From the NCBI RefSeq assembly GCF_051851555.1, contig NZ_JBPDVH010000002.1:372001-436000 (forward strand): a stretch of 64,000 nt of DNA. The letters are read 5' to 3'. Positions 19,925 through 27,925 of the stretch are shown one piece after another. The notes beneath the pieces were generated by a model, which was not told the origin of the DNA, ran no database searches, and saw nothing but the letters and a program-made list of their open reading frames with translations. Position numbers and translations under genes: made by a program. This DNA comes from Lonepinella sp051851555 (GTDB taxonomy: Bacteria; Pseudomonadota; Gammaproteobacteria; Enterobacterales; Pasteurellaceae). Position 1 is the first letter of the stretch; each line of letters starts with the position of its first letter.

Positions 19925-19979
19925 AAGTGGGGTACATTCGGAAATGCGAAAGACTTGTTTAAAAACGAGCGAGAAGTAG
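19925..19979 (-). pseudogene. Vestige of a third Rpn C-terminal repeat unit
   Basis: This short segment matches, with roughly a quarter of bases changed, the sequence that precedes the C-terminal unit in the two intact copies (compare 20288-20341). Read on the minus strand it gives VFKQVFRISECTPL, against VFEQVFSIAEYTQL in the full gene. The rest of 19818-19998 shows nothing I can support. Confidence 0.5.
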
Positions 19980-19998
19980 CCCGATAATTAGTCCCCGT

Positions 19999-20268
19999 TT
20001 AATTCATTAATTTCTTCACTTCCTCAATCGGTAAACCGACCATTTCAGAAACAAATTGTACATCAAGACCTCTATTCAACATATTTCTGGCGCTATCTTT
20101 GAGCCCTTCTAAGCGTCCTTTTTTCAAGCCTTGCTCTAATCCTTGCTCTAATCCTTGCTCTAATCCTTGCTGTAACCCTTGCTGTAACCCTAACTCCATT
20201 CCCTCTTCTTTCCAATATTGTTTTACCGCATATTCGTCCCATTTACGTTTTAGGCTAACATCATACAT
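19999..20268 (-). CDS. Free-standing duplicate of the Rpn C-terminal protein (RpnS-like antitoxin)
   Basis: The 89-residue ORF begins MYDVSLKRKWDEYAV and ends VEKK-like with KKLMN. It is identical to the C-terminal part of the adjacent Rpn protein except for one residue (PIEE instead of SIEE). It has its own AGGAGGA (20276-20282) seven bases before the ATG. It lacks the nuclease domain entirely. It could be read as a truncated gene remnant, but the intact frame and ribosome site fit a second dose of an intragenic-type antitoxin. Whether it is expressed is not known from sequence. Confidence 0.6.
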   Translation of the reverse strand: MYDVSLKRKWDEYAVKQYWKEEGMELGLQQGLQQGLEQGLEQGLEQGLKKGRLEGLKDSARNMLNRGLDVQFVSEMVGLPIEEVKKLMN

Positions 20269-20360
20269 TTGTTTTTCCTCCTGATTAAGTTGGGTGTATT
20301 CGGCAATGCTAAAAACTTGTTCGAAGACGGGCGAAAAATAACCCGATAATTAGTCCCCGT

Positions 20361-20630
20361 TTAATTCATTAATTTCTTCACTTCCTCAATCGATAAACCG
20401 ACCATTTCAGAAACAAATTGTACATCAAGACCTCTATTCAACATATTTCTGGCGCTATCTTTGAGCCCTTCTAAGCGTCCTTTTTTCAAGCCTTGCTCTA
20501 ATCCCTGTTCTAATCCTTGCTCTAATCCTTGCTGTAACCCTTGCTGTAACCCTAACTCCATTCCCTCTTCTTTCCAATATTGTTTTACCGCATATTCGTC
20601 CCATTTACGTTTTAGGCTAACATCATACAT
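20361..20630 (-). CDS. Candidate intragenic antitoxin (RpnS-type) inside the second Rpn gene
   Basis: The in-frame ATG at 20630 follows AGGAGGA (20638-20644) at a seven-base distance and would give an 89-residue C-terminal protein. The same signals are kept in the tandem copy at 19999-20268 and in the other Rpn gene, which is what one expects if the internal start is used. Confidence 0.6.
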   Translation of the reverse strand: MYDVSLKRKWDEYAVKQYWKEEGMELGLQQGLQQGLEQGLEQGLEQGLKKGRLEGLKDSARNMLNRGLDVQFVSEMVGLSIEEVKKLMN

Positions 20631-21296
20631 TTGTTTTTCCTCCTGATTAAGTTGGGTGTATTCGGCAATGCTAAAAACTTGTTCGAAGACGGGCGTTTGG
20701 AAGTGCGCTGAAAATTGGTCTAGTTTGGGCATGTTTTTGAGTAAAAATAGCCATCTTTCTAAATCTGTTTCTAACTGGTCTTCGGATTTGTCAAAATTTA
20801 GCAGCTCAATATAAATAAATCTCAGTTTATCATAAAAAATTTCGCCTGTCTTTTGGTCACATAGACAAATATTATGCAATACATTTTGGCTTTGAGAGAG
20901 TTGAAAATTATCCATAATAGCAATCACATAAACTTCACTAATGTCGTAAGCCCATTCTGCTCGGTTGCCGTGGGGTGCTTGATCGCTAATAAGTTTAGCC
21001 CCGTAATAAATAGTACGTTGTTTAAAATGGGCTTGTTTACTGCGTTGTACTTCAATAATAAATTGGCTGCCGTCGTCTGCGGTGCAGGTCAAATCAAAAA
21101 TCACAGTACCTTGTTCTTCAGTGGCACCTGGGTGCTCGTTTTTGTTGTACATCAGATCTTTGATAATTTTTCGACCTTGAAAGAGATCATTTAAAAAGGC
21201 AATTAAAACGGCTTTGTGACTTTCTCGGCCAAATACACGTTTAAAACCGTAGTCAGTGGTGAGATCGAGATAACGGGTAGGTTGAGGTCTGTACAT
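20361..21296 (-). CDS. Rpn family recombination-promoting nuclease (RpnL-type), second locus
   Basis: This 311-residue paralogue of the Rpn protein at 9854-10756 has the same signature RYLDLTTDYGFKRVFGRE and the catalytic D and ExQ in FDLTCTADDGSQFIIEVQ. The C-terminal unit from residue 223 has extra GLEQGLEQ repeats encoded by 12-bp tandem units. AAGGAA precedes the ATG at 21296. The gene points toward the adhesin promoter region, and the two Rpn genes bracket the adhesin gene. It is presumed to be a sequence-nonspecific or phage-directed DNA nuclease held in check by its C-terminal product. Confidence 0.88.
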   Translation of the reverse strand: MYRPQPTRYLDLTTDYGFKRVFGRESHKAVLIAFLNDLFQGRKIIKDLMYNKNEHPGATEEQGTVIFDLTCTADDGSQFIIEVQRSKQAHFKQRTIYYGAKLISDQAPHGNRAEWAYDISEVYVIAIMDNFQLSQSQNVLHNICLCDQKTGEIFYDKLRFIYIELLNFDKSEDQLETDLERWLFLLKNMPKLDQFSAHFQTPVFEQVFSIAEYTQLNQEEKQMYDVSLKRKWDEYAVKQYWKEEGMELGLQQGLQQGLEQGLEQGLEQGLKKGRLEGLKDSARNMLNRGLDVQFVSEMVGLSIEEVKKLMN

Positions 21297-21433
21297 ATTC
21301 TGGGTTCCTTAGTTGTTTGAAGAAACCCAGTTTAGGAGGTAGGGGACGAAAATTGCAAGAATGGATGTGTCGTTTTGGAATCAAGATCACAAAAATTGAT
21401 CTCGTAAGGGGCAAAACTGCATGTATTAATCAG

Positions 21434-21844
21434 CTACGCCCCTGATTCTGATTCCGCTTTTAAACGAGCAATCAATTTCGTATTCGCCGGCGGAAATAAC
21501 CCCGCATCCAATTCACTTTGCGCTAGCCAAAATCCCTCTTGTCCCTCACGGCCAAAGGGTTCGCCGACCCATTCTTCTACGAGATAGAAATAAAAATGAA
21601 TAATTTTGGTCGGGTATTCAAATAAAAATTGCTCAAAAAGTACCGCACTTAGCACATGCAAGCCGATTTCTTCTTCAATTTCACGTTTTAAGGCTTGTTC
21701 TGGCGTTTCGCCTTTATCCACTTTGCCCCCCGGAAATTCCAAAGATTGCGCAAAATCTTGTCCCTCAAGGCGTTGAGTGAGATAAATTTGGCCAAATTCA
21801 TTACGAATAATACCTGCTGCGACCTGTACCGATTTTTTCTTCAT
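21434..21844 (-). CDS. mutT: 8-oxo-dGTP diphosphatase MutT
   Basis: This cytoplasmic Nudix hydrolase cleanses the nucleotide pool of oxidised dGTP. The Nudix box is complete, from GGKVDKGETPEQ through REIEEEIG (residues about 39-61). The length of 136 residues is usual. It lies downstream of secA on the same strand as in E. coli, but a terminator-like hairpin stands in the gap, so its expression may depend on read-through. Confidence 0.95.
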   Translation of the reverse strand: MKKKSVQVAAGIIRNEFGQIYLTQRLEGQDFAQSLEFPGGKVDKGETPEQALKREIEEEIGLHVLSAVLFEQFLFEYPTKIIHFYFYLVEEWVGEPFGREGQEGFWLAQSELDAGLFPPANTKLIARLKAESESGA

Positions 21845-21860
21845 CGCATGATGTTCCTAT

Positions 21861-21889
21861 AAAAAAGAGTGCAGTTTTCACCGCACTCT
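21861..21889 (-). terminator. Terminator-like hairpin between secA and mutT
   Basis: On the minus strand AGAGTGC and GCACTCT (21866-21889) form a 7-bp stem followed by six T residues. One arm resembles a decayed uptake signal. Confidence 0.6.
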
Positions 21890-21895
21890 GCTTGA

Positions 21896-24604
21896 TTAAA
21901 CCTGAGTCGCTCGATTGCCATGGCAATGCTTATATTTCTTGCCCGAACCACAAGGGCAAGGTTCATTACGACCAATTTTGCGTTCGCTTTCCGCCATGGC
22001 CACTTGTTCATTCACTTCTTCCGTGGCACCGTTGTATTCTCGGGCTTTGGCTTGTTGTTCGGCAGCTTGTTGTTGCTGTTGTTGCGCTTGTTCCACTTCT
22101 TCCGCAGAACGCACTTGCACTCGGCTGAGAGTTCTCACCACATTGAATTTTAACGCCTCGAGCATGTCCGTAAACATCGCAAAGGATTCTTTTTTGTACT
22201 CTTGTTTTGGATCTTTTTGCGCATAGCTGCGTAAGTGAATGCCCTGACGTAATCTGTCCATGGCGGCTAAATGTTCTTTCCAAAGTTCATCAAGGGTTTG
22301 TAACATAATGCCTTTTTCAAAGTTACGCATGGTTTCTTCGCCGACCATTTCTTCTTTGCGTTGATATTCGCTGATGGCGGCCTCGACGACTCTTTCACGT
22401 AAGGTATCTTCGTTAAATTGATTGTCTTCCTCTAACCAATGTTGAATCGGTAAATCCAAGGCGAAATCTTGACGTAAACGGGTTTCTAAACTCGGGATAT
22501 CCCATTGTTCTTCCAAAGATTGTGGCGGAACATATTCATCAATTACCGTATTAAACACATCGGTACGAATGGCTGCAATGGCCTCAGACACGTCGCCGTT
22601 ATCCAATAATTCATTGCGTTGTGCATAAATCGCATGACGTTGATCGTTGGCCACATCATCATATTGCAACAGGTTTTTACGACCATCGAAGTTATGCGCC
22701 TCCACTTTGGCTTGGGCCGAGGCAATCACTTTGGCCAACAATTTGGATTCCATGGCCTCGCCCGCGGTGCTAAAGGCTTTGCGCATCATATTCAGCTTGC
22801 CCTCGTTTAAGTAAATACGCATTAACGCATCATCTAAAGAAAGATAAAAACGAGAGGAACCAGGGTCACCTTGACGGCCAGAACGCCCACGCAACTGGTT
22901 ATCAATACGGCGTGATTCATGGCGCTCGGTGCCGATAATATGTAACCCGCCCGCTTGCATCACGATATCATGACGTGCTTGCCATGCGGATTTAATCGCC
23001 TCAATTTGTTCTAGCGTTGGGTTGTCTAGTTTGTCAATTTCCGCTTTCCAGTTACCGCCTAACACAATATCTGTACCACGGCCGGCCATATTGGTGGCAA
23101 TGGTGACCGCCCCCGGATAACCCGCATTGGCCACAATTTCCGCCTCTTGGGCGTGGAATTTGGCGTTTAATACATTATGTGGAATGCCTGCTTTTTTCAG
23201 TTCATTGGAAAGCAATTCGGATTTCTCAATAGAGACCGTACCGACCAACACAGGCTGATGACGAGCCACGCAATCTTTAATATCTTCAATAATCGCATTA
23301 AATTTATATTGCTCGGTTTCAAACATGACGTCTGTTCGGTCATCACGGATCATTGGACGGTTGGTTGGGATCACCACGGTTTCTAAGCCATAAATTTGTT
23401 GAAATTCAAAGGCCTCGGTGTCTGCTGTCCCCGTCATACCGGCTAATTTTTCGTATAAACGGAAATAGTTTTGATAGGTAATGGAGGCGACAGTTTGGTT
23501 TTCCCCTTGAATTTTCACGCCCTCTTTGGCCTCAATGGCTTGATGTAAACCATCTGACCAACGGCGCCCCGCCATGGTACGGCCAGTGTGTTCATCCACG
23601 ATCACGATTTCACCGTCTTTGACCACATAATCCACGTCTTTTTGGAATAAGGTATGGGCTCGCAAAGCGGCGTTAATATGATGAACCAACCCCAAACGTT
23701 GTGGCGAATACAGACTTTCATTTTCGCCCATCAAACCTTGTTCAATCAGCCATTGTTCGCATTTTTCTTGACCTCGTTCGGTCATATTCACTTGCTTGTG
23801 TTTTAAATCTAAAGAGTAGTCGCCCTCCCCTTGGAAATCCTCACTGTCCTCTTTTTCTTGTTCAATTAAAATTGGCGCTAACTTATTGATGGCAATATAT
23901 AATTCTGAGCTGTCCTCGGCGGGTCCTGAAATAATTAACGGGGTACGTGCCTCATCAATTAAAATGGAATCCACTTCATCCACTAAGGCGTAATGCAACG
24001 GACGTTGAAAGCGTTCTGCGGCGGAATGGGCTAAATTATCCCGTAAATAGTCAAAGCCTAATTCACTGTTGGTGGCATAGGTGATGTCTGCTTGATAAGC
24101 CTCACGTTTCACTTCGGGCGGTAAACCTGGGACGTTGACCGCAACGGTCATACCTAAAAATTCAAATAATGGGCGGTTAGTTTCCGCATCACGGCGAGCC
24201 AAGTAATCATTGACTGTCACCACATGCACGCCTTTACCAGTTAAAGCATTGAGATAACAAGGCAAGGTGGCGGTTAAGGTTTTCCCCTCACCGGTACGCA
24301 TTTCGGCAATATTGCGGTTGGTCAGCACCATGCCACCTACGAGTTGCACATCAAACGGGCGCATGCCTAAGGTTCGTTTACTGGCCTCACGCACCGTGGC
24401 AAAAGCCTCGGGTAAAAGTTGTTCAAGGGTTTCGCCTTGGCTCAAACGTTGACGAAACTCAGCGGTTTTTGACCGCAGTTCGTCATCGGTTAAGGCCTCA
24501 AAGGTGGGTTCAAGGGCATTGATTTTTTTAACTTGTTTATTTAAACGGCGTAATACACGGTCGTTACGACTACCAAAAATTTTGGTGGCAATGGTTGTTA
24601 ACAT
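21896..24604 (-). CDS. secA: Protein translocase ATPase SecA
   Basis: SecA is the ATP-driven motor that pushes preproteins through SecYEG at the inner membrane. The start is taken at the ATG ending at 24604 because MLTTIATKIFGSRNDR matches the family N-terminus; an in-frame ATG 14 codons upstream lies in the secM-secA spacer. Walker A is MRTGEGKT near residue 105 and the DEAD-like box is VDEVDSILIDEA near 210. The C-terminal zinc-binding tail CPCGSGKKYKHCH is present. The product is 902 residues, normal length. It is translationally controlled by secM just upstream. Confidence 0.97.
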   Translation of the reverse strand: MLTTIATKIFGSRNDRVLRRLNKQVKKINALEPTFEALTDDELRSKTAEFRQRLSQGETLEQLLPEAFATVREASKRTLGMRPFDVQLVGGMVLTNRNIAEMRTGEGKTLTATLPCYLNALTGKGVHVVTVNDYLARRDAETNRPLFEFLGMTVAVNVPGLPPEVKREAYQADITYATNSELGFDYLRDNLAHSAAERFQRPLHYALVDEVDSILIDEARTPLIISGPAEDSSELYIAINKLAPILIEQEKEDSEDFQGEGDYSLDLKHKQVNMTERGQEKCEQWLIEQGLMGENESLYSPQRLGLVHHINAALRAHTLFQKDVDYVVKDGEIVIVDEHTGRTMAGRRWSDGLHQAIEAKEGVKIQGENQTVASITYQNYFRLYEKLAGMTGTADTEAFEFQQIYGLETVVIPTNRPMIRDDRTDVMFETEQYKFNAIIEDIKDCVARHQPVLVGTVSIEKSELLSNELKKAGIPHNVLNAKFHAQEAEIVANAGYPGAVTIATNMAGRGTDIVLGGNWKAEIDKLDNPTLEQIEAIKSAWQARHDIVMQAGGLHIIGTERHESRRIDNQLRGRSGRQGDPGSSRFYLSLDDALMRIYLNEGKLNMMRKAFSTAGEAMESKLLAKVIASAQAKVEAHNFDGRKNLLQYDDVANDQRHAIYAQRNELLDNGDVSEAIAAIRTDVFNTVIDEYVPPQSLEEQWDIPSLETRLRQDFALDLPIQHWLEEDNQFNEDTLRERVVEAAISEYQRKEEMVGEETMRNFEKGIMLQTLDELWKEHLAAMDRLRQGIHLRSYAQKDPKQEYKKESFAMFTDMLEALKFNVVRTLSRVQVRSAEEVEQAQQQQQQAAEQQAKAREYNGATEEVNEQVAMAESERKIGRNEPCPCGSGKKYKHCHGNRATQV

Positions 24605-24684
24605 AATATTGTTTCTCTTTATAAAAATAGATGGCGTTTTCGTCAAACACGAAAACAGGGAAATAAGAATAACGCAATATTATG
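24602..24684 (-). promoter_or_regulatory. secM-secA control stem: end of secM pairs with the secA start codon
   Basis: The mRNA segment CATAATATTG (24684-24675), which overlaps the last codon and stop of secM, is the exact 10-bp complement of CAATATTATG (24611-24602), which ends in the secA ATG. A smaller 8-bp hairpin, GTTTTCGT with ACGAAAAC (24636-24656), lies between them. The geometry matches the known E. coli mechanism, in which mRNA structure hides the secA translation start until SecM stalling opens it. Confidence 0.75.
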
Positions 24685-24982
24685 CTAACGGACTGCCTCG
24701 AATCGGCGCATGTTCGGCCAAAATAGCGGCCACAAAGTGCGGTTGAAATTCCGCCTGTTTTATCGCCATCACCCCATGGGCAGGCGGATAATTAGCCGGC
24801 TGAATCTCTTGCTGACTCTGATAAATCGCACGCAATACCTGTTGTTGCATGGATTGGTTTTGATAGGCGGGCGGATAGTCCGCTGAACGCTCCACCACCT
24901 GAACATCAGGCAAGGCAAAGATCGCAATCATACTGACGAGTAATTGCGACCAGAAATTGTGCTTACCTTTTGTTAATGTCAT
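24680..24982 (-). CDS. secM: SecM, secretion monitor with translation arrest peptide
   Basis: This 100-residue secreted monitor controls secA translation. It has an N-terminal signal sequence (hydrophobic stretch at about residues 11-24) and ends HAPIRGSP-LA. HAPIRGSP is, to my knowledge, the compact and strong arrest peptide described for SecM of Mannheimia succiniciproducens; the Arg-Gly-Ser-Pro core replaces the RAGP of E. coli. When export is slow the ribosome stalls at the Ser-Pro step and exposes the secA start. The gene is much shorter than E. coli SecM (170 residues). It is divergent from the DUF721 gene and lies 75 bp before secA. Confidence 0.92.
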   Translation of the reverse strand: MTLTKGKHNFWSQLLVSMIAIFALPDVQVVERSADYPPAYQNQSMQQQVLRAIYQSQQEIQPANYPPAHGVMAIKQAEFQPHFVAAILAEHAPIRGSPLA

Positions 24983-25060
24983 TATTTTTAGTTATCTCAG
25001 AAAAAGTGATCGAATTATACCGAAAATCCGTTAGAATGTCGTTAAATATTGGGACGATTG

Positions 25061-25396
25061 ATGAGAAAACAAGCGATGAAACAAAAACGTTATGAAAAAG
25101 CCGTCAATATCAAGGATCTGTTAGCCAGATCAGAGCTGGCGAAGATCATGAAAAAAGGCTTATTAATTCATGAATTAAATGAGAAATTAGGGAAGATTTT
25201 TCCGGCTCAATTTAAAGGTTTCTATCGCCTTGCGAATTTCAGCGAAAATAGCCTGAATATTGAAGTGGCCAATGCCATGGTGCGACAAAGTTTGTTATTT
25301 CATCAACAGACATTGTTGGGCATGATTCAACAAGACATGCCCCATATAACGAAATTGACGTTTAGGATTAATCCAGCATTGGGGCAAGGAAACTGA
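25061..25396 (+). CDS. dciA: DUF721/DciA-family protein
   Basis: This small basic cytoplasmic protein of 111 residues has the DUF721 fold (FYRLANFSENSLNIEVANA, then a helix with VRQSLLFHQQTLLGMI). DciA proteins act as loaders or operators of the replicative helicase DnaB in bacteria lacking the phage-derived DnaC. The ATG at 25061 is preferred over the TTG at 25049 and is preceded by GGGA. Its place divergent from secM is common in gammaproteobacteria. The family assignment is good; the replication role here is inferred. Confidence 0.7.
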   Translation: MRKQAMKQKRYEKAVNIKDLLARSELAKIMKKGLLIHELNEKLGKIFPAQFKGFYRLANFSENSLNIEVANAMVRQSLLFHQQTLLGMIQQDMPHITKLTFRINPALGQGN

Positions 25397-25438
25397 AAGT
25401 GCGGTGTGTTTAACATCAGATTATTTTCACCGCACTTT
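25396..25438. terminator. Terminator built from an inverted pair of uptake signals
   Basis: AAAGTGCGGTG (25396-25406) and CACCGCACTTT (25428-25438) form an 11-bp stem between convergent genes, with T residues on the right side. It serves dciA and probably nadV from the other side. Confidence 0.8.
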
Positions 25439-25459
25439 TCCTTTGCATAACGTTTAGCG

Positions 25460-26947
25460 CTAAACATCAAACATGGTATACCGACGAATCTGATCAAAAT
25501 CCGTGCGATTGTATAATTGCCCATTCTCAAAAATAAGCTGTAATTTATCGTCACTGAAATCCGTGTCAGCGGTTAAGCCGTCAATGTAATGATCTAAATC
25601 CACCACTTTGACTCGTCCCTTTTGGGATTTTTTCAACCCGCTGTCTGTTTTCGGGGCTTTGAAAATCGCTTTCTCAACCCCGTTGATCGTAATCGAGGTG
25701 GCTTTGACCGCAAAACCGAGGGTATCTCTTGTATTGCTTTGATACGTACGGGAGCCGACGCCAAACACGATATTACTGGAGGCAAACCCTTTTTCTTGTA
25801 ATCCCTTGAGAATATTCACCATTTTCTCAAAGTTTACGCCATCACCATAAATAACGCCGATATGCGGATCTAACACTTTATAGCCTTTACGATTGACCGT
25901 GCCACCAAAAATATCCCATAAACTTTCCACTAAGCCTTTGCGTTCTACCTCAGTTTCAGCTTGCGCATTGCCACACAAAATTGCCATGGCCTCGCCACTG
26001 TCAGGACGAATAACGACACGGGCATGTTCAGGGCGAGCCATAATTTCATCTTTTAACAGCGGTAAATTGACGGCAATGTTATGCCAAAAATCCGTGGTAT
26101 CTGCCACGATTGAAATCATATTATTCGGGAATTTCTGCATAAGATAACGAAAAGTCGGCAATTCATCCACACCGTGAGAACTCATGACGGAATGTTCACT
26201 GGCGGGAATTGAGGTACCGACTAAATTTTGGCTGCCGTAGTAATAATCCACATAAGAAATGGCCGGAATGGTATCGGTGCCTAAAAAGGCGGTTAAATGT
26301 CCTGCGCCCGAGGTTTCTGCACTTTCTAAGGAACTCATGCCTCGCATAGAAAAATCGTGCGATTGAAAATTAATATGATCGTGGTTATCACAGGTTTGTT
26401 CGGCATATTGCAACAAGGTTCGACGATATACTCGGGCAATGGAGGCGGAGGTAATCGGTTGCCATAGAGACACATTAATCAAGGTTTCCACATAATTGGT
26501 CAGCCAGAAAAAATCCTTATGGGTATTTTCAATGGTCATCATTGGCACCCGCATGGCCACCGATTGCCCCTCCGGAATGGCTTTAATGCGGAGCGGTAAA
26601 TAGCCTAAATCATGTAATTGTGCAATATGTTCGCCCGTAGTGTCCATACCTAAGGTGCGCTGAATAAACGCCACATATTCCTTGACGACTTGCTGTTTTG
26701 GGCGAGCAAAAAAGTTCAGATTAAAATAGTTCAGCAAATATTTAATAATAAAGGCTTGAAAACCAAAGGAAACCGCACGATCCAAATGGGGCGCTAAGTG
26801 ATTACTGCGAGGCGTGAACGTGCTGTAAATAATTTCGGCATGCTCAGGATATTGTTCTCGGTGAGAGACTTTATAAAAATCACATAACAACATAGGAATG
26901 GCTGTTGTCGGTTGTAAATAAGGGGGTTGGGGTTGAGAATGTAGCAT
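25460..26947 (-). CDS. nadV: Nicotinamide phosphoribosyltransferase NadV
   Basis: NadV makes nicotinamide mononucleotide from nicotinamide and PRPP, letting the cell build NAD from nicotinamide and so grow without V factor. The protein is close to the bacterial NadV/mammalian NAMPT family: LLCDFYKVSHREQYP at the N-terminus, GMSSLESAETSGAGHLTAF, then VIRPDSGE, with an invariant GFAVKATS region. The ATG at 26947 is chosen because GAGGAAAG stands just before it; the frame is open seven codons further. The product is 495 residues. It lies downstream of dam but behind its own AT-rich promoter region with repeated motifs. Confidence 0.93.
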   Translation of the reverse strand: MLHSQPQPPYLQPTTAIPMLLCDFYKVSHREQYPEHAEIIYSTFTPRSNHLAPHLDRAVSFGFQAFIIKYLLNYFNLNFFARPKQQVVKEYVAFIQRTLGMDTTGEHIAQLHDLGYLPLRIKAIPEGQSVAMRVPMMTIENTHKDFFWLTNYVETLINVSLWQPITSASIARVYRRTLLQYAEQTCDNHDHINFQSHDFSMRGMSSLESAETSGAGHLTAFLGTDTIPAISYVDYYYGSQNLVGTSIPASEHSVMSSHGVDELPTFRYLMQKFPNNMISIVADTTDFWHNIAVNLPLLKDEIMARPEHARVVIRPDSGEAMAILCGNAQAETEVERKGLVESLWDIFGGTVNRKGYKVLDPHIGVIYGDGVNFEKMVNILKGLQEKGFASSNIVFGVGSRTYQSNTRDTLGFAVKATSITINGVEKAIFKAPKTDSGLKKSQKGRVKVVDLDHYIDGLTADTDFSDDKLQLIFENGQLYNRTDFDQIRRYTMFDV

Positions 26948-27013
26948 AAAACTTTCCTCACATGTCAATTCAGTGGTGAAAAGTTTAGCAAATTTCCATA
27001 AAAGAGGAAATAT

Positions 27014-27062
27014 ATATTACAAATTTATTTTATATTGCAAAAATAGTCGTATTTTGTAATAT
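27014..27062 (-). promoter_or_regulatory. Candidate operator array upstream of nadV
   Basis: The 10-mer ATATT[A/G]CAAA occurs three times between dam and nadV: direct at 27014-27023 and 27032-27041, inverted at 27053-27062. The outer pair forms an inverted repeat, and the array overlaps possible promoter hexamers for nadV (TTGCAA with TAATAT). The binding protein is unknown; a NAD-responsive regulator is only a guess. Confidence 0.4.
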
Positions 27063-27911
27063 TTATTTCACTTTAAACACGGCAATTAATTCCCCGACCT
27101 TAATACGGCGAGCGCCATGTTGGCTGATGGAACGCTGTACTCGGATTTTGCGAAATCTGGCGCCTTTGTAAATCTGACGAGTAAATTTCGTGTCGTGGTT
27201 GGAAATTAATACCGGAATATTCCGCTCTAATTGGGTTTGTTTCGCCAGTTCCGCCAACGCCTGTTGGTGTAATAAGCCGAAATCATGACCGGAATATTGG
27301 GTGAAGTTGCTACTTTGCGTTAAAGGCGCATACGGCGGATCGCAATAGATCACCGAATGTTCATCTGCCATGGCAAAGGTTTGCTGAAAATCGCCACAAA
27401 TAAACACCGCACTTTGCGCTTTTTCGGCGAAATAACGCATTTCTTGTTCAGGAAAATAATGGTTTTTATAGGCGCCAAAAGGCACATTAAATTCGTTGTT
27501 GGCGTTGTAACGACATAATCCGTTAAAGCCAAAACGGTTTAAATACACAAATAAAACTGAACGGATAAAAGGATCCGTGGAACGGTTAAATTCTTCACGA
27601 CGGGCGTAATAATAACTTGCTGAATTGGCCTCGGGATGGAAGAAAATCGGTTTCAACGTATTGATATAATTTTCCACATCGGCTTTTATGGTATTAAATA
27701 GGTTTATCAGATCGGGATTGATATCCGCTAAAATATAGCGTTCAAACTGGCTATTTAAAAACACCGAGCCAGCGCCCACAAAAGGTTCAACAAGGCATTG
27801 TTTCTGTTTTGGCAACAGTCGATTAATATCATCCGTTAAGCGAAATTTGCCCCCCGCCCATTTTAAAAAAGCGCGGTGTTTTTTTACGGATTTTTTCGCC
27901 TGTTTTGCCAT
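27063..27911 (-). CDS. dam: DNA adenine methylase Dam (GATC)
   Basis: This cytoplasmic methyltransferase methylates adenine in GATC for mismatch repair, replication timing and gene control. Motif I FLKWAGGKFRL at residues 15-25 binds S-adenosylmethionine and motif IV DPPYAPL near 190 is catalytic. The length of 282 residues is normal. It follows aroB by 14 bp in the conserved aroK-aroB-dam order; damX, which lies between aroB and dam in E. coli, is absent here. Confidence 0.96.
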   Translation of the reverse strand: MAKQAKKSVKKHRAFLKWAGGKFRLTDDINRLLPKQKQCLVEPFVGAGSVFLNSQFERYILADINPDLINLFNTIKADVENYINTLKPIFFHPEANSASYYYARREEFNRSTDPFIRSVLFVYLNRFGFNGLCRYNANNEFNVPFGAYKNHYFPEQEMRYFAEKAQSAVFICGDFQQTFAMADEHSVIYCDPPYAPLTQSSNFTQYSGHDFGLLHQQALAELAKQTQLERNIPVLISNHDTKFTRQIYKGARFRKIRVQRSISQHGARRIKVGELIAVFKVK

Positions 27912-27925
27912 GAGATAAAAAGCAA

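Larger units (their letters stand above)
19980..20695 (-). repeat. 362-bp tandem duplication of the Rpn C-terminal unit
   Basis: Bases from about 19980 to 20333 repeat almost perfectly at 20342 to 20695, an offset of 362 bp. Only a few substitutions are seen, for example a Pro/Ser change near the C-terminus and two silent changes in the Gln/Gly repeat. The unit carries the ribosome binding site and the internal start codon, so the left copy is a free-standing ORF. Confidence 0.9.

Noticed and set aside
24605..24646. Upstream start for SecA (14 extra residues)
   Set aside because: The extension has no similarity to SecA and lies in the regulatory spacer that holds the hairpin; the family N-terminus begins at 24604.
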